Position numbers and translations under genes: made by a program
The notes under the pieces: model-generated
The model's database searches: none
Told to the model about the DNA's origin: nothing
Seen by the model: the letters and a program-made list of their open reading frames with translations, nothing else
Shown here: in pieces, positions 62,009 through 64,000 of the stretch
Layout of the letters: each line of letters starts with the position of its first letter
Position numbering within the stretch: the first letter of the stretch is position 1
From: Dysgonomonas hofstadii
Lineage (GTDB): Bacteria; Bacteroidota; Bacteroidia; Bacteroidales; Dysgonomonadaceae
Length of the DNA: 64,000 nucleotides
Assembly (NCBI RefSeq): GCF_014196915.1
Contig: NZ_JACIEP010000008.1
Coordinates: 124,001 to 188,000 of the forward strand
Reading direction: 5' to 3'

Positions 62009-62599
62009 GCAATTTACCGGAATACTTACATTGTCCTCTATATCTATCATGGCATTGATAAGGTATATTTGATCATAGCGTTGTAAATCAGCAAGGTGTA
62101 TATCTTTCTCTTTTATAAATCCCCGGTCAATCAAAAGTTGCCGTTTTGTTCCGGCTAACAGACAGGTAGAGGGCGTGTATAAACCCGAAGAGTTCTTTAA
62201 CACAATATTAGTATATGAAGTATCTGTAATAAAACCATCCTTTACGATCAGTATATCATCACAGTCTCCTTTTTGCTCTAGCAAATGGATGAGTGAACTA
62301 CGATCGGCATATTTAAAGGAGTAGTCGATAGAGTTATCTTCTGTCAACTTCAAGCTATTGACCTTCCGCATATGATACCTTTCATATTCTACATTCACTG
62401 AACAATGAGAATAGGTTATGCGGCATTTGACTACTCCGGTACGTAATTCTTCGGGAACATCACCTATCCATAATTCAACAAACATAGTGGTATTGAAGAA
62501 TGAGATCATAGTGCGGTTCATCCGGTCCATATGATACGTCAGATTAAGAAACCTTCCGTCTACAACTTTTATAGTCTCTATGAAATAAGGTTTGTTCAT
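62000..62599 (-). CDS. pabC: Class IV aminotransferase-like (aminodeoxychorismate lyase type)
   Basis: 199 aa. Short branched-chain-aminotransferase-like fold: YHMDRMNRTM near the N-terminus, FITDTSYTNIVLKNSSGLYT, and LLAGTKRQLLIDRG. By overlap (4 bp) with pabB it probably acts as 4-amino-4-deoxychorismate lyase, giving p-aminobenzoate. Shorter than typical PabC (~270 aa), so it may be a compact subtype. Confidence 0.8.
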   Translation of the reverse strand: MNKPYFIETIKVVDGRFLNLTYHMDRMNRTMISFFNTTMFVELWIGDVPEELRTGVVKCRITYSHCSVNVEYERYHMRKVNSLKLTEDNSIDYSFKYADRSSLIHLLEQKGDCDDILIVKDGFITDTSYTNIVLKNSSGLYTPSTCLLAGTKRQLLIDRGFIKEKDIHLADLQRYDQIYLINAMIDIEDNVSIPVNCLF

Positions 62600-63588
62600 A
62601 GTATTGGCAGGTATATTTTCTTTATGACTTCATCATATTCGCTCTGAGAATCGCTATAGGCCGTTATACCTCCCCCGCTTCGGAAGAAGTACTTATCCCC
62701 TACTCTTTCGATATACCGGATCAGTACAGCACTGTCAAACTCTCGTCCGTCAAAGTAGCCGAATACTCCTGTATAATAGCCCCGGGGCGCTTTCTCCGCT
62801 TCTTTTATTATAGATATGGTAGCCTCTTTGGGTGCGCCGGAAACCGAACCGGCGGGTAACATACTGAGGATTATATCGCCATAATTCCGATAGTTGTCTT
62901 CTCTTAACCGACCTGCTATCTCGGAACTCACCTGAAGAATCTCCGATTTATTGGTCTTGATCCGGTCAATATATCTGAAGCTTTCCACCTGCACATGATC
63001 GGCAACTATACTCAGATCATTGCGCAACAGATCTACAATTGTATTATGTTCGGCTGTTTCTTTAAAGTCGTTCAGGATAACCTGCTCTGCATTGGGAATA
63101 GAAGCATCAATGGTTCCTTTCATTGGATTAGTAGATATTCTTCTCCCGGATATCTTAACGAAACGCTCTGGGGAGAAGCATACGAACTGATCAGGACATA
63201 ACAATCTATAGGGAGCATTACTCCTGATGAATATATCTTCCAGGCTTAGATTGAATGACACCGGAGTTTTAATGGTCAGATTGGTGAGATATGAATAGCC
63301 CTGGCATAGTCCACTATGGACTATATCAAACTTTTCCTTGTAGTCGTTATAGTTGATCGGTTCACAATTAAACAGGATACCATTATATTCCGACATACAA
63401 GATAGGAGATGATCATTACCCAGACCATTCATACTGTAGAAAATCTCGGACTGGCTTAATGGATTATCTAAGAAAAAGCCTTCAGTCAGTTCAAAATTGA
63501 CTCCGAAAAGGAAAGGTCTGCCAGTCTGTCCATACTCGTTCATCTTAAAACGGATATCCTCTATATTCGAATCCCAATACATGCTCAC
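62596..63588 (-). CDS. pabB: Aminodeoxychorismate synthase component I
   Basis: 330 aa. Chorismate-binding domain: STNPMKGTIDAS, NDFKETAEHNTIVDLLRNDL, LSMLPAGSVSGAPKEATISI and YTGVFGYFDG. Short N-terminal region relative to E. coli PabB. It makes aminodeoxychorismate for folate. No glutaminase (pabA) gene adjoins it. Coupled to pabC by 4 bp overlap. Confidence 0.92.
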   Translation of the reverse strand: MSMYWDSNIEDIRFKMNEYGQTGRPFLFGVNFELTEGFFLDNPLSQSEIFYSMNGLGNDHLLSCMSEYNGILFNCEPINYNDYKEKFDIVHSGLCQGYSYLTNLTIKTPVSFNLSLEDIFIRSNAPYRLLCPDQFVCFSPERFVKISGRRISTNPMKGTIDASIPNAEQVILNDFKETAEHNTIVDLLRNDLSIVADHVQVESFRYIDRIKTNKSEILQVSSEIAGRLREDNYRNYGDIILSMLPAGSVSGAPKEATISIIKEAEKAPRGYYTGVFGYFDGREFDSAVLIRYIERVGDKYFFRSGGGITAYSDSQSEYDEVIKKIYLPIL

Positions 63589-63598
63589 CAGTCCTTAC

Positions 63599-63630
63599 AA
63601 AAAAGGAATAAGCTTTAGACCTATTCCTAT
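63599..63630 (-). terminator. Terminator between the right-edge gene and pabB
   Basis: On the minus strand GGAATA pairs with TATTCC and is followed by a T6 run. It ends the partial gene at the right edge. Confidence 0.6.
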
Positions 63631-63637
63631 TATATCT

Positions 63638-64000
63638 TTAATCATCATCATCTTTCCTTTTCTTCTTTTTGCCAGAAAAGAGAGACTTTATCTTCTTCAC
63701 GGCATAGCGCCACAACAAAGGCTGCACTATTTCCCAAATAAGAGGGTAATAAGCTGTTAAACCATTAACCACATTGTGGAATATACCTAGTGATGAATGC
63801 TGCTGAGACTCATCGTCCTCATCCTTCCCTTTCGACTGACCTATACGATTAGAGAAGCCTAGTTTGCCGATAATACCATTCACAGCACTATTAAATAAAA
63901 GAGACACTGCGTTATCAGACAGATAAGACCATTGTTCAACCAATCTGGCTTCGCTTTCAGCACATTCCTGCTTCACTATTTCCTTTTCCTGACGGAGTTC
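63638..64000 (-). CDS. Partial protein of unknown function, runs off the right edge
   Basis: The frame is open through position 64000, giving at least 120 residues; a GTG at 63976 might be taken as a start but the upstream codons remain open and similar in style. A helical, charged segment (EARLVEQWSYLSDNAVSLLF) is followed by an acidic linker (GKDEDDESQQ), a hydrophobic stretch and a tail of lysines and aspartates. No family recognised. Confidence 0.6.
   Translation of the reverse strand, partial: ELRQEKEIVKQECAESEARLVEQWSYLSDNAVSLLFNSAVNGIIGKLGFSNRIGQSKGKDEDDESQQHSSLGIFHNVVNGLTAYYPLIWEIVQPLLWRYAVKKIKSLFSGKKKKRKDDDD

Noticed and set aside
1-64000. CRISPR arrays, tRNA and rRNA genes
   Set aside because: No regularly spaced repeats, cloverleaf-like T-arm (GTTCGA) contexts or rRNA signatures were noticed while reading both strands.

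Overview
The window comes from an AT-rich member of the Bacteroidetes, most likely order Bacteroidales and plausibly Dysgonomonas-like (the genus is an inference). The evidence is a type IX secretion (Por) sorting tail, a fimbrillin-type lipoprotein, DUF4301, DUF4468 and DUF4884 proteins, lipoprotein FKBPs, and many promoters with the Bacteroidetes -7 box TAnnTTTG. No rRNA, tRNA or CRISPR array was seen.

Layout. 1-1589 (minus) is the start of a contractile injection system operon: a Pvc16/DUF4255-type cap protein, an unrecognised protein and the N-terminus of the tail sheath; it runs off the left edge. 1653-4779 (minus) is a surface module: a membrane-anchored AraC-type regulator, a 50-aa Gly-rich peptide and a fimbrillin/DUF1566 lipoprotein.

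4956-12834 looks like an acquired island. Its edges carry broken mobile-type genes: an integrase C-terminus on the left, and a frameshifted hipA plus short repeats on the right. Inside, two operons converge. The plus-strand operon encodes a soluble SPFH protein, a NAD-kinase-like protein and a large methyltransferase/NUDIX-like/DUF1493 fusion. The minus-strand operon encodes an NrtR-like regulator with a degenerate Nudix box, a small 'ADP-ribosylation/crystallin J1'-type protein and a macrodomain protein. Both operons begin with the same control region: two ACGTA-N5-TACGT-type palindromes whose centres lie exactly 56 bp apart, with a 23-bp promoter-operator block conserved at 21 positions. This points to one NAD/ADP-ribose-linked regulon of unknown purpose and is the most interesting part of the window.

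13.1-64 kb is mainly chromosomal core: gdhA, serine acetyltransferase, a nuclease, a phosphatase, two hotdog thioesterases flanking a lipase, purL, ugd, lolD-dprA, a TauE/DUF1634/M28/M28 operon, a secreted glutathione peroxidase, a T9SS cargo protein with a small membrane partner, DUF4301, folB-trmH, a long run from bactofilin to PPK2, corA, rsmA, a flippase-like membrane protein, pepD, a sirtuin, two FKBPs, an Lrp regulator, a PASTA-rluD-ddl-acyltransferase operon, rnhB, a GH10-like lipoprotein, a THUMP methyltransferase and pabB/pabC. A partial gene runs off the right edge.

Functions were assigned by reading motifs only; no database search was run.
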